Shown here in pieces: positions 17,817 through 26,054 of a DNA stretch of 52,902 nucleotides. Origin of the DNA: Pedosphaera sp. (GTDB taxonomy: Bacteria; Verrucomicrobiota; Verrucomicrobiia; Limisphaerales; UBA9464); assembly GCA_009695205.1 (NCBI GenBank), contig SIBK01000024.1, positions 1 through 52,902 on the forward strand. Direction: 5' to 3'. The translations under genes and the position numbers were made by a program. Positions within the stretch are counted from its first letter, which is position 1; each line of letters opens with the position of its first letter. Below the pieces are notes generated by a model, which saw only the letters and a program-made list of their open reading frames with translations, searched no databases and had not been told where the DNA came from.

Positions 17817-19529
17817 TCATTCGGTAGATTCCGCCTTCGGCGTCGGCAAAAGGAAACTGAGACAGAACCCGAGGACGAACACGGTCGTACCGACAATCGC
17901 GGCGCCAGTGGCCACTTGCTCGAAGGTCGTGCCCGACAACCGCGGAGCAACCACGTTGGTAGTGACTAAGGCAGCGGACGTGCCGATCATCCGGCCGCCG
18001 ACGTTGGTGGCAAAGCTGCCGCCCGTACCGCGCAGATGCAGCGGGAAGACCTTCGGCAAGAATTCACCCATGTAACTGAACTGGGCCACCGTCATAAATC
18101 CGCACAGAGCGACACCCCACTGGAACATCTCGGGCCGGTTTTGGAACAGGTCCACATAGGTTAGCGCGAAGAGGAGCATCCCCGGTCCGATGAAAAGCCG
18201 GAGCAGTAGGCCACGTTTCAGAGCGGTGACGAGGAGGAGAGCGAGCGCGATTCGGCCGCACAGGCCGCCCAGTTCCTGCCAGAGCTGCACCTGGTTTCCG
18301 CGCGCCTTCACCACGAGGTCTGCCGGCTCTTGTTTCGCGCGGTTGGCGGCGAGTTGGCCGAGGGTTTTCTCGCGATCGATCACCGCCTTCTTTGCCTCAG
18401 GCTTTCCGGCGGTGAGCGCGGTGAGCTCCTGGTCAAGCGAGGCCAGGTTGTTCGTGAGAGCGCTCAGTTGCGTTTTGAATTGGGTTTTCTTTTCATCGGC
18501 CGTCTTGTCGCTTTCCAGCGAGCGGCGGGCGGCGTTGATTCCTTGGCGGACCTTGGCGCGCTTGCCGGCGAGTTCTTTCAACGCGGGCACTGTGGCGACA
18601 GCTCCTGTGAAGGCGGGCAGGTTCGTCTGGAGCAACTGCTGATTGAGCGCCCGCGCCTCGTCCTGGAGGGGTTTGAGCGCCTTGCGCTGCTCGGCGAGGT
18701 CGGGCAGGCCGGGGACAATGCGCGTGGGCGTAAGCTGTAGCGCACCGAAGGCCGCAGCATACGCACACGCTGACAGCCCGGCGGTGACAAGCGTCGTCCG
18801 GCGCAACGCGGGCGAGAAGAGTTCGGCGAAGCGCGGACGACGCAGCGTGCCGGATTTACGTCGCTCCACCCAGACCTGCGATTCGGGCACGAATGGCAAC
18901 AGCAGCGCGATCGGTAGCGCCGGCAGCAGGCCGGTGAGCAACAAGTAGCGCCATGAGGCGTGGGCGTTAAACGGCTCGGTGATTGGAAGCGCCGCCAACG
19001 TGCTGGCGTGTGTAAGGATCCAGACATTGACGCCCGTGACCATCAGGCCGCCGATGGAGGCAAAGGCTTGCGTCCATCCGAGCGCTTTCTCCCGCTGCTT
19101 CATGTCTGGAAACAGCTCCGCGAGCCATGTGATGGCCGCTACGAACTCCACGCACACCCCTACGAAGGTCGCGCACCGGAAGAACACAAACTGCTCGATG
19201 GTGGTGCTCATCGCCGCCATCGCAGGCGACAACGAGTAGAGCGCGATGCTGGCCGCGAGGACCGTCTTGCGCCCGAAACGATCCGTGAGCCAGCCACCGA
19301 GCAGACCAAACACACCTCCGCACAGCGCAGTGACCCAGAGCATCTTGCCGAGCCACTCCGTGACGAGCGGGTTGTTGGCCGGAAGTTGGAGCAATTCGGC
19401 GACGGCCGGCCCGCCAATAAGCGGGAACAACAGCAACTCATAGGTGTCGAACGCGAAACCGATGACCGCGATGAGGATGACCAACCAATGGGTGAGTGAC
19501 AGTGGGCGACTTGGCGAAGCAGAGTTCAT
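17817..19529 (-). CDS. MFS transporter with a large coiled-coil insert
   Basis: 570 residues, well above the usual 400-450. The start at 19529 gives a cytoplasmic N-terminus directly before TM1; the longer frame adds 35 unlikely residues. TM1-TM7 follow the MFS pattern, with motif A GGWLTDRFGRKT after TM2. After TM7 (about residue 275) comes a roughly 160-residue hydrophilic, heptad-rich insert (DLAEQRKALKPLQDEARALNQQ and later LTNNLASLDQELTAL). Membrane segments resume near LCGRIALALLLVTALKRG. By MFS topology the insert would be periplasmic. The N-terminal half resembles the sugar/metabolite:H+ symporter group. The substrate is unknown. The solenoid gene lies upstream and the beta-propeller gene downstream on the same strand. 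Confidence 0.88.
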   Translation of the reverse strand: MNSASPSRPLSLTHWLVILIAVIGFAFDTYELLLFPLIGGPAVAELLQLPANNPLVTEWLGKMLWVTALCGGVFGLLGGWLTDRFGRKTVLAASIALYSLSPAMAAMSTTIEQFVFFRCATFVGVCVEFVAAITWLAELFPDMKQREKALGWTQAFASIGGLMVTGVNVWILTHASTLAALPITEPFNAHASWRYLLLTGLLPALPIALLLPFVPESQVWVERRKSGTLRRPRFAELFSPALRRTTLVTAGLSACAYAAAFGALQLTPTRIVPGLPDLAEQRKALKPLQDEARALNQQLLQTNLPAFTGAVATVPALKELAGKRAKVRQGINAARRSLESDKTADEKKTQFKTQLSALTNNLASLDQELTALTAGKPEAKKAVIDREKTLGQLAANRAKQEPADLVVKARGNQVQLWQELGGLCGRIALALLLVTALKRGLLLRLFIGPGMLLFALTYVDLFQNRPEMFQWGVALCGFMTVAQFSYMGEFLPKVFPLHLRGTGGSFATNVGGRMIGTSAALVTTNVVAPRLSGTTFEQVATGAAIVGTTVFVLGFCLSFLLPTPKAESTE

Positions 19530-19715
19530 ACGCAGCCCTAGGAAATCACCAGCGTGCTGCGGGTGGCAACCGGTAACTCCACTTTTCCCGGAATGTGCGA
19601 TGGACTGGAAGTCGGCCAGCACGGGCACTTTCACCGATGTCCCTTCTCTTTCTCCTTCTCCTTCTCCTGTTGGGCGGGATCTCGAAATCGGGGGCGGCTC
19701 GGGGCTTGGGAGCGC

Positions 19716-22109
19716 TTACGGTTTCGCGGCGTCGAGGAGACTCCGAACCTCGGGCGGCATTTCGGTCGTTGCGAATGCCGCCCGAGCCGCGGAGGGATTG
19801 GACTTCATCCAACGCCCGCCAGCGCGCGTTATCGCCTCGGTACGCTCCCGGGGATCGGTCAGCGCTGAAGCCCATTGCCACGCCCACTGCGGCGCGCGTT
19901 CGGCCGCTTTGTCGACAATCGGTTGGAGGGCCTGGAACCGCGCGTTGTCGGCAGGGAGCGTGAGGAGCCAGGCCGCGGCCCCCTCCGGATCTTTTTGCGC
20001 CCAAGCACTCGCGATCAGTGGCGTGGCGGCCGTGCGCAAATCGCCGGCCGGAAACTCGGCCAGCCAGGCAGTTGCTCGCTGCGGGTCGGAATTGGCGATC
20101 ACGCCAAGTACCTTTTCAACCGTCCGCGCCTGTTCTCCCAGGTCTGTGAGATGCGTCGCGTAGTTCGCAGCTGCGGTCGGATCGGCCTCCGCCCAATGCC
20201 CAACCGCAGTCGCCAATCCATCCCGTCGAACCTCACCGGCGGGGAGGGTTTCAATCCAAGTCAGCGCCGCCTTCGGGTTCTGCTGGCTCCATTCCTTCGC
20301 GACAGACTTCAACGCCTGATCTTTGCCCTCTCCGGGTGGCAGTTCCTGGACCCAGTCCGCTGCGGTTTGCGCGCCTTGACTCGCAGCGATGCGCACCACG
20401 TTGTTGAGAATGTCCCGACGAGCCTCTCCGTCCGGCAGGCCCACGGAAAACTCCAGTGCCGCTTTGGGATCGCTCTCGGACCACCAATCAGCGACCGTCC
20501 TAAGCGCCTTGTCCTTGACGGTCCCATCGGGAAGCCCACTCGCGAATTCCACCGCGCCTGGCATATCCGAAATGGCCCAGCGTACCACGATATTGTCGAT
20601 CCAGCCGACCTGGCGATCGAGTGAGGAGAGCGACAGCAGCAACCGGGCGGCCGAACGGGGATCACGTTCTGCCAGCGACTCCAGGGTGTCTTGCGAAATC
20701 GCTTCCGAAAGTGTGCTCATGGGTTGCTGCTCGAGCCAGGCGATCGCCGCGTCGGGATCGCGCTCTTGCCAGGCCCGGAAGACCATCCCGAGAGCGTTCT
20801 TCTGCAGACTGGCGGGCAAGTGTAAGACCTTTTGAATTGTGCCAGCCGGATCGGTCTCTGCCTCGGCATTCAACAGTTGGCTCAGCGCCCGATCACGGGC
20901 GGGTCCGGCGGGAAGTCCTTCGACCCAGGCACTCGCAGCGATCGGATCCAAGCGACCCCACTGCGCAGCGAGAAAACCTCCCACCTCCACGCGGTCCTCT
21001 GGAGACGCCTTGGAATCAAGATATCGCGCGGCCAGCGCTGGGTCCTGAGTAACCGCAGCGCGTACAAATTCCGCGAGGCTCTTTCGACGAATCTCGCCGG
21101 CGGGTTGTGCTTGAAGCCATTGCTCGGCGGCAATCAGATCCTGGCCACACCACGCTTGGAAGGCTTGGCTCAACGCATCTAGAGTGAGGTCACCCGTGCC
21201 CAACTTCAACGCCAGCTTCATCGCGCGCTCGGGATCTGTCGCCGATATGGCTCTGGATGCCTGAGCGAGACTTACCTTACGTTCGAATTCGGATGGCCGC
21301 GATTCACACCACGCCACCGCAGCATCGGCATCGTTGCGGATCCATTCCACGAGCACGCCCTCGAGGGCCTGGAATCTTTTGTCGAGCGGCCATCCTGCAA
21401 GTTCCTGCATCGCTGCAACAGGATCCGTCCGGGCCAGGCTAACGAGGGTTTCTCGAACGAGGTCGTCGAAACGGCTGATCTTGAGCGCGCGGATCTCACG
21501 CAGAGCCCGCTCGGGATCGGACTGAGCAAGGACCTGCAGCACGGAACGAATGAGTGCGAGTCGATTATCGGTCTGAGGACGAGCCTTGGCGGATTCGAGG
21601 GCGGCAGCAGGTTCGAGGCCGGCCCAGGCCGTATAGACGGCTCGCAAGGCATTTGCACGGCCGCCATGGCTGGGCAACGACCCAGCGTGGCCCAACGCCG
21701 CGGCAAGATCCTCGCGCACCCAGCGTTTACGGAGCGCTTCGTCTAAGAGATTAAAGGATGGGTTGTCGAGAGCACCGCGAGCCAGGACCCAAGCTCCTGG
21801 AAACGCAGTGAGAGGAAGGCGCGCGACCAATTCACGAATGGCATCGCCGCGGGAATTCAGCCCGAGTCGCAGGAGTTTCCGCAACTCACCCGGCAAGTCT
21901 GACAAACCCAGCAATCCATCGGCTGACGGTTGGAGAGTATTCGCACCGCAGTTGTTCGAATCGATTCCCGTCAAGGCAGGCGAAAAAAACGGAGCGTGTT
22001 TGATCTCCGGAGCCACGTTGAGCGCCCGCTCGCTTCGGTACCCAGCCACGTAGCCGACCACACCGCCTGCGATAAACAGGCAAAGTGCTGCAAGGTACCG
22101 GGACTTCAT
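19716..22109 (-). CDS. Membrane-anchored protein of about twenty 32-residue helical repeats
   Basis: 797 residues. Residues 5-24 form one membrane helix (YLAALCLFIAGGVVGYVAGY) that anchors an otherwise soluble, presumably extracytoplasmic protein. From about residue 165 to the end the sequence is almost entirely a 31-32-residue repeat with consensus W-x3-D-P-x-A-A-x2-W-x4-L-P-x-G-x2-R-x2-A-L. I count about twenty units, including WGRLDPIAASAWVEGLPAG, WSESDPKAALEFSVGLPDG and WAQKDPEGAAAWLLTLPAD. The pattern predicts an alpha-solenoid, like TPR or Sel1 proteins but with a different signature. Such architecture usually scaffolds protein contacts, but no partner can be named. The 186 bp below it contain a short CTT/CTC-rich tract. 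Confidence 0.85.
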   Translation of the reverse strand: MKSRYLAALCLFIAGGVVGYVAGYRSERALNVAPEIKHAPFFSPALTGIDSNNCGANTLQPSADGLLGLSDLPGELRKLLRLGLNSRGDAIRELVARLPLTAFPGAWVLARGALDNPSFNLLDEALRKRWVREDLAAALGHAGSLPSHGGRANALRAVYTAWAGLEPAAALESAKARPQTDNRLALIRSVLQVLAQSDPERALREIRALKISRFDDLVRETLVSLARTDPVAAMQELAGWPLDKRFQALEGVLVEWIRNDADAAVAWCESRPSEFERKVSLAQASRAISATDPERAMKLALKLGTGDLTLDALSQAFQAWCGQDLIAAEQWLQAQPAGEIRRKSLAEFVRAAVTQDPALAARYLDSKASPEDRVEVGGFLAAQWGRLDPIAASAWVEGLPAGPARDRALSQLLNAEAETDPAGTIQKVLHLPASLQKNALGMVFRAWQERDPDAAIAWLEQQPMSTLSEAISQDTLESLAERDPRSAARLLLSLSSLDRQVGWIDNIVVRWAISDMPGAVEFASGLPDGTVKDKALRTVADWWSESDPKAALEFSVGLPDGEARRDILNNVVRIAASQGAQTAADWVQELPPGEGKDQALKSVAKEWSQQNPKAALTWIETLPAGEVRRDGLATAVGHWAEADPTAAANYATHLTDLGEQARTVEKVLGVIANSDPQRATAWLAEFPAGDLRTAATPLIASAWAQKDPEGAAAWLLTLPADNARFQALQPIVDKAAERAPQWAWQWASALTDPRERTEAITRAGGRWMKSNPSAARAAFATTEMPPEVRSLLDAAKP

Positions 22110-22175
22110 GAAGATTGAACGTTATAGCCAGTGGCTGGTTGGGCGATCTGAATTTGCTGCCAGCGGAACGGCAAC

Positions 22176-22505
22176 TCACCACGACACACGCTTTAGGCCA
22201 TGCACCTTGTCGAGATGTCCATCGCGACTGGCCACCGGGAGACGATGCTGTCGGCACTGAGAGGCAATCCAAATGTCGTTCTCCGGTTTGGAAAACTCCC
22301 CGTCAATTGTGGACTGGATGCGCCGCACCTCGCCCTCAGCTAACTTGGGCGGTGGTACGGGCCAGTCGCCTCGTCTGCGTCGAGGGCCGGAGAGCTTCTC
22401 TTTCAGCGCCTCGGTTAAAAACGTCTTGAGCGAGAGGCCACGACTGGCCGCAGCCGTTTTGGCCTCTCGGAACAATTGATCCGGGATCTCTACGGTTGTT
22501 TTCAC
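22176..22505 (-). pseudogene. Collapsed VapBC locus: antitoxin fused to a toxin tail
   Basis: A 109-residue frame. The first roughly 75 residues are a VapB-type antitoxin: VKTTVEIPDQLFREAKTAA is the ribbon-helix-helix start, and PPPKLAEGEVRRIQSTIDGEF its usual tail. The last 35 residues (NDIWIASQCRQHRLPVASRDGHLDKVHGL) are the C-terminal end of a VapC PIN domain. The toxin's start and first catalytic Asp and Glu are absent, so an in-frame deletion of roughly 250-300 bp has fused the two genes. The GTG at 22505 is chosen because GGGAG lies nine to ten bases upstream and the conserved sequence begins there. The product cannot be a nuclease, but it could still bind DNA as an antitoxin. Confidence 0.8.
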
Positions 22506-22619
22506 GGCGGCAGACTCCCGTAAATATGGGTAGTGATCAACCCGGATTCTCAATCGGTGAATGTTCGCGCAATTTCAATGCGGTGGAATCCGGATCACCG
22601 CCCTGATTCGGGACGATTC

Positions 22620-23876
22620 CTAACCGCCAAACCGCGATTCCCTCGGTGCTCGGTAGTGGATGTTCAGTTCCGGTGTCGCGATACGCCGGTGACCGTCAAC
22701 TTTCGAGTCAAGGCAGCGATCCAGCATGGCACTGGCGATCTGCGTTCGTTCGACCGGGTAGGGTGCGCGGCCGGTGACAATCATCTCTTCGATCTGCGCC
22801 ACTAAGCAGGCCGAGTACGTGACGTTCGGGGTCGGAGGCAGGAAGAATTGTGTCGACAGGATCCCCCCGTTGGCGAGTTGGGCGGCAAAGCAGAAATCAC
22901 TTAGAGCTCCGTTGAGCATGAGCAACGTGGTGCGCAGGCCGTCATTTCGTTCGATCAGGTATGCCGCAGGATTCTTGACCAGCTTGGGCAGTTGACCGTT
23001 GTTGGCGAGATCTTGCGGGCGGGAGTCGAGTTCGGAATCACCTTGGAGTGAATCGGAACGGGAGAGCGCCGCCTCGAGCAGTCGGTTGGACCAACGACCC
23101 TCTTCGCCCGCTCGCCACACCGCATCGCCTTCGATCAGTTGCACGGACTTGATGCCCGTCTCACCGCCCCGACGTCGCTCAACCATGCACTGCATTGCCT
23201 CCAGCGCGTGAAAATCCATCGGGTCGGAACCGCCGACGCCCACCATGAGCGCTTCGTTCAGTTTCGCGCCGTACGGAATTTCGACGGGTGGCAGGCGCCA
23301 CGTCACGGGAAGGGATGACCCCGCAAGGAACGGAAACTTTAGCCGCTTGGAATCCGCCACCATCTTCCCCGCCTTTTCCCAGCTGTAGGACAAATGTTTG
23401 TCGCTGAAGACCGGCACGGAACGTCTGTCCTGCTCAAACACGCCCACGCATTGTTCGAAAAACTCGTAGCGCGGATATAGAATCTGTCCCTTGTGATTAT
23501 GCGGATAATCACCGTGTTCACCGATTATCACCACGGCATCGACGGCCAACGACCTGCCACCACAGCGCAGAGCTTCAGCGATGGTGGGATAAATCGTGAA
23601 TCCATGATCAGCGGCGCGCTGACGGCTGAGGTCTCCGGTGGGTTTTTGATCGACATAGAGAGAGACGACCTGGAGTGGCGGATGATGCCATCCACCGTGC
23701 CGCGGGTAACCGACCAGAAACCGGTCTCCCATATGTTGAGCATGGGACTGATACGTCCAGACCGTGGTGATGATGGCAATCCGCTTCGGGGCAATCGACG
23801 CGGCCCTGGCGGGAAGGACGGTTCCGGCCAGCGTTGCCGAGCCCAGGGCGCCGAGAAAAGTACGTCGGGTGATCAT
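22620..23876 (-). CDS. Tat-exported protein of unknown function (paralogue B)
   Basis: 418 residues with a twin-arginine signal (TRRTFLGALGSA) and cleavage likely after LPARAAS. The mature protein starts KRIAIITTVWTYQSHAQHMGDRFL and has conserved blocks VVIIGEHGDYPHNHKGQ, LYPRYEFFEQ, FSDKHLSYSWEKA and AGSSLPVTWR. These are shared with its upstream neighbour, and the two are roughly half identical by eye. The family occurs in Planctomycetes and Verrucomicrobia as uncharacterised Tat proteins. The His and Asp residues in GEHGDYP and DKHLS are candidates for a metal or active site. Its ATG overlaps the stop of paralogue A (TAATG at 23874-23878), so they are co-translated. Confidence 0.85.
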   Translation of the reverse strand: MITRRTFLGALGSATLAGTVLPARAASIAPKRIAIITTVWTYQSHAQHMGDRFLVGYPRHGGWHHPPLQVVSLYVDQKPTGDLSRQRAADHGFTIYPTIAEALRCGGRSLAVDAVVIIGEHGDYPHNHKGQILYPRYEFFEQCVGVFEQDRRSVPVFSDKHLSYSWEKAGKMVADSKRLKFPFLAGSSLPVTWRLPPVEIPYGAKLNEALMVGVGGSDPMDFHALEAMQCMVERRRGGETGIKSVQLIEGDAVWRAGEEGRWSNRLLEAALSRSDSLQGDSELDSRPQDLANNGQLPKLVKNPAAYLIERNDGLRTTLLMLNGALSDFCFAAQLANGGILSTQFFLPPTPNVTYSACLVAQIEEMIVTGRAPYPVERTQIASAMLDRCLDSKVDGHRRIATPELNIHYRAPRESRFGG

Positions 23877-25150
23877 TAAGTCCTCCAGAAGGTCGATTGG
23901 CGGGTGGGTTTATAAGGGAACATGAGGTGGGGCGTTTCGAGCCGGCGTTGATTTTGGAATAGCGACTCGATTCCCGCCGCAGTCATGCCTGTCGTGAGCA
24001 GCGTTCGTTCGATTGGGTAGGGCGATTTCCCGGTGAGGAAGAGCGACTCAATGTGATGCACTTGCGGGCTGAAAAAATTCCGCAGTGTGTAGTACGGCAG
24101 ATAAAACAGAACGGAGAAGATTTTACCCCCTTTGATCCGAGCGGCGACGTTGCAATCCCCGACGACATTGCCTTTGAATTGCACGATTGATGCCTTCAAT
24201 CCGTCGGCGTATTCGAAGCGGTAGGCGTAGGAGTCCGGAGCCAGTCGGCGCAAGTCGTCCAGCGTCGGGAAAACGTTGCTGTAAGTGGCGCGAGGTGAAT
24301 GGAGTTGATTACTGCGGGCGAGAGCGGCTTCGAACAGGCGGGGATCCCAGCCGCCTGCCTTCCAAGAACCGGCCGCCATGGCATTCCAGAATCGTTCGCC
24401 ACGAAGCGCCTCAACCGCGCGCACGCCCGTTTCACCCCCGCGTCGGCGTTCGAGGATCGATTGCATGGCTTCGAGCACGTGAATGTCTCCTCCATCGAGC
24501 CCGCCGGCCCAGACGCCCAGGACCTCTTCGACGGGCGCGCCAAATGGCAAATCAACGGCGGGTTGCCGCCACGTGACCGGCAAGGATGAACCGGCCATGA
24601 ATCCAAAGCCGAGTTCCTTGGACGCGTCGACCATCCGTTTCGCATAGTCCCAGTTCCAGGAAAGATGCTTGTCGTTAAACACCGGCGCGGTTCGGCCACT
24701 CTGGCGATACACTTCCATGATCTGCTGGAAATACTCGTAGCGCGGATACAGCGTTTGGCCCTTCTCGTTGACCGGGTATTTGCCGTGCTCGCCGATCAGC
24801 AGCACGCCGTCCACGGCTAGGTCACTCCCACCCTGGGTCAGTGCCTCCGCGATCGTTGGGTATATCTTCAACAGCGGATGTCGCGTTGCCCGCTCCCGGC
24901 TTAGGTCATCGTCTCCCACTTGCTCCACATAGAGCGAAACGACGTCCATCGCCGGCCGGTGATGCCGTCCTTCCCAACCGTAGCCGTCCAGGAACCGATC
25001 CACGATGTGTTGGGAATGCGAATACTTGTGGTAAATCGTGGTGAGTGCCGCGATTCGCGGCCGACGATGTCCCGCAGCCCATGCACTCGGGCCCAGCGCG
25101 AGTGTCGCGGTGGCTCCGGCAAGAAAGGACCGGCGCGTACAATGCATCAT
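23876..25150 (-). CDS. Tat-exported protein of unknown function (paralogue A)
   Basis: 424 residues. The Tat motif TRRSFLAGATA is followed by a hydrophobic core ending SAWAAG. It shares with paralogue B the opening RIAALTTIYHKYSHSQHI, LLIGEHGKYPVNEKGQ, LYPRYEYFQQI, FNDKHLSWNWDYAKRM and AGSSLPVTWR, plus LEAMQSILERRRGGETG. The strong conservation of acidic and His residues suggests an enzyme, but no known catalytic family fits securely. The tandem arrangement with overlapping stop and start points to a duplication whose copies act together outside the cytoplasm. A double RidA-like gene lies 70 bp upstream. Confidence 0.85.
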   Translation of the reverse strand: MMHCTRRSFLAGATATLALGPSAWAAGHRRPRIAALTTIYHKYSHSQHIVDRFLDGYGWEGRHHRPAMDVVSLYVEQVGDDDLSRERATRHPLLKIYPTIAEALTQGGSDLAVDGVLLIGEHGKYPVNEKGQTLYPRYEYFQQIMEVYRQSGRTAPVFNDKHLSWNWDYAKRMVDASKELGFGFMAGSSLPVTWRQPAVDLPFGAPVEEVLGVWAGGLDGGDIHVLEAMQSILERRRGGETGVRAVEALRGERFWNAMAAGSWKAGGWDPRLFEAALARSNQLHSPRATYSNVFPTLDDLRRLAPDSYAYRFEYADGLKASIVQFKGNVVGDCNVAARIKGGKIFSVLFYLPYYTLRNFFSPQVHHIESLFLTGKSPYPIERTLLTTGMTAAGIESLFQNQRRLETPHLMFPYKPTRQSTFWRT

Positions 25151-25220
25151 GTAATTCCTTCGATCATGGGATTAAGCAAACCTTTGACTGAACAAGGCGG
25201 GTACTCAAGCGCAGATGCGG

Positions 25221-25970
25221 TCACAAAGTCAGCTCACAGGCCAGGCCCCGAACATCCATCTCGAATTCGATCTCAAGCACGGGAGGCCGGGCGATGTGCC
25301 AGCAAAGCCCGTGGCGCGCGGCCGGACCGATCCGGTCTAGTATCCGTTTGCGCATCGACTCTTCAAGAGAGTAGACGGTGTAGAGGTTGACCGCAGTCGC
25401 TGGATCCCAGCTCATCCCAAGGCCCTTCAATCGCTCCGTCATCACGCCGAGGACGTACTCCGCCTTTTCCAGCATCGCGCCAGGCGACACCTCCCCGCGT
25501 CGAACGACGCGATCCGACTCCAGGATTCCTTCCCGCAATTCTCCCGCGCCGGCGACGACGAACGTCGGACGCTTCAGATCGGCGTTCGGGCGGATGAACG
25601 AAAAAGCATGGAATGAAACGGAAGTGGGTGGGTTCGTGAGCGGGGCGACATTTGTCCGCGCGATTGGATTCACCCCATTCACGAGCAGATTCCATTGCTC
25701 CAACACTTCTCGGTAACAGCGATTGAATTCAATGAACCCATCCATGGCGAAGGGTTGAGGAGAACGCAGTTCCATTGCGCAAAGACTGGATCGCTCGAAG
25801 CGGGCACTGCGTAAATAGTCGTCGATGAAGTCAAAACCCTCACGCCATGGCATCAACTCGGCGAGAGTGACACGCACAATCTCCCAACCTGAGTCAGCCA
25901 CCACACCGCAGGAGTAGGGTTCGATGCCGGCCAAAAAGCGAAAATGGCCAACGGGATTGTTCAACAGCAT
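25221..25970 (-). CDS. Double RidA/YjgF-like domain protein
   Basis: About 249 residues with what looks like two RidA-fold halves. The C-terminal half is the clearer: FVVAGAGELRE, then GEVSPGAMLEKAEYVLGVMTERL, VNLYTVYSLEE and a terminal ARPPVLEIEFEMD. These match the RidA order of strand, helix, x-Y-x and the closing R-P-x-x-E-I-E. The N-terminal half (YSCGVVADSGW...RCYREVLEQW) repeats the pattern weakly. RidA proteins deaminate reactive enamines/imines or bind small metabolites; the key Arg of active deaminases is not certain here. Start 25970 is preferred over 26012, which only adds 14 unconserved residues. It lies in a same-strand run with the two Tat paralogues and the giant protein upstream. 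Confidence 0.7.
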   Translation of the reverse strand: MLLNNPVGHFRFLAGIEPYSCGVVADSGWEIVRVTLAELMPWREGFDFIDDYLRSARFERSSLCAMELRSPQPFAMDGFIEFNRCYREVLEQWNLLVNGVNPIARTNVAPLTNPPTSVSFHAFSFIRPNADLKRPTFVVAGAGELREGILESDRVVRRGEVSPGAMLEKAEYVLGVMTERLKGLGMSWDPATAVNLYTVYSLEESMRKRILDRIGPAARHGLCWHIARPPVLEIEFEMDVRGLACELTL

Positions 25971-26054
25971 GGTAATAGATGAGGTTCGGGCGAATCCTTC
26001 ACCAGAAACCAATCGACGAAAAGGCGCAATCTCCCTCGATGAGTCGCCGGAATC

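Noticed and set aside
19642..19672. CTTCTC-type tandem tract
   Set aside because: It is a short low-complexity run with imperfect units and no sign of function or array structure.
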